Part shown: piece by piece, positions 59,263 through 59,359 of the stretch
Layout: each line of letters starts with the position of its first letter
How positions within the stretch are numbered: the stretch's first letter is position 1
DNA from: Myxococcus llanfairpwllgwyngyllgogerychwyrndrobwllllantysiliogogogochensis
GTDB taxonomy: Bacteria > Myxococcota > Myxococcia > Myxococcales > Myxococcaceae
DNA: 59,359 bases
Direction: 5' to 3'
NCBI RefSeq assembly: GCF_006636215.1
Contig: NZ_VIFM01000041.1
Span: 1 to 59,359, forward strand
Made by a program: the position numbers and the translations under genes
Notes under the pieces: model-generated
Told to the model about the DNA's origin: nothing
Databases searched by the model: none
The model's input: only the letters and a program-made list of their open reading frames with translations

Positions 59263-59359
59263 ATGGTCCGCTCGTTCTTCGTCGTGCTCGTGTTGGGTGT
59301 CGCGGTGCTGTCGGCGGGGTGCCGGCGGGGCGGCTCGGGCTCGGACGAAGGGCGTGATG
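59263..59359 (+). CDS. lipoprotein, N-terminal part
   Basis: The last 97 bases encode the start of a lipoprotein: MVRSFFVVLVLGVAVLSAGC, with a lipobox and lipidated Cys at residue 20, then RRGGSGSDEGRD. The gene runs off the right edge, so the family cannot be told. It is divergent from the STAS-like pair. Confidence 0.65.
   Translation, partial: MVRSFFVVLVLGVAVLSAGCRRGGSGSDEGRD

Overview
The window is about 59.4 kb of very GC-rich DNA. Codons are strongly biased to G or C in the third position, intergenic gaps are short, and there are many lipoproteins, TonB-dependent receptors, PAS-type histidine kinases and one-component regulators. This looks like a myxobacterial chromosome, probably Myxococcaceae (Myxococcus, Corallococcus or Pyxidicoccus). 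That assignment is inferred from gene content and style; no marker gene is complete. The left edge holds the 3' end of a 5S rRNA and its terminator, so an rRNA operon enters from the left.

Layout. 1-7.3 kb: the rRNA end, a quinone-oxidoreductase-like enzyme, a 45-bp tandem repeat array, small genes (outer membrane protein, SlyX, TPR proteins, a DUF2007/zinc-ribbon protein), a membrane PAS histidine kinase and a small disordered protein. 7.3-12 kb: a leftward set of a His-rich membrane protein, a TonB-dependent receptor and two lipoproteins, probably for metal uptake. 12.5-19 kb: GlpD, a secreted subtilase with a PA domain, an ECF sigma factor with its anti-sigma factor, and an acyltransferase. 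19-25.2 kb: a zinc alcohol dehydrogenase with a divergent LysR regulator, then a BTAD/AAA regulator divergent from a FAD monooxygenase. 25.4-30.7 kb: an M4 protease with an emfourin-like inhibitor, then a BlaI repressor and an M56 protease whose extracytoplasmic part is a lytic-transglycosylase-like domain, then a TIKI/ChaN-like lipoprotein. 30.7-37.2 kb: regulator-enzyme pairs (TetR with an alpha/beta hydrolase and PHB-depolymerase-like esterase; LysR with a metallo-beta-lactamase-fold enzyme; an intradiol dioxygenase-like lipoprotein facing an HSDL2-like SDR). 37.4-44.6 kb: RhuM, a 1267-residue two-kinase hybrid sensor, a lipase and a 2OG-Fe(II) oxygenase. 44.7-54.8 kb: a TonB-dependent receptor carrying its own TonB C-terminal-like domain, with a lipoprotein; an amidohydrolase remnant; MltA; a tandem DsbA-like protein; a CDP-alcohol phosphatidyltransferase; a DUF4846 protein. 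54.9-59.4 kb: a fatty acid desaturase and a cytochrome P450 sharing an upstream motif, two tandem STAS-like paralogues, and the start of a lipoprotein.

The most interesting unit is at 26.86-28.93 kb. Two BlaI-type operators overlap a good promoter, followed by translationally coupled repressor and M56 protease genes. In the protease, the usual beta-lactam sensor is replaced by an MltD/SLT-like domain, which suggests a switch that reads peptidoglycan state. Other candidates are a 9-bp direct repeat with 11-bp period in front of the monooxygenase next to a SARP-like regulator, a motif shared by the desaturase and P450 upstream regions, and several perfect palindromes between divergent genes. 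No insertion sequence, prophage, CRISPR array or tRNA was seen.
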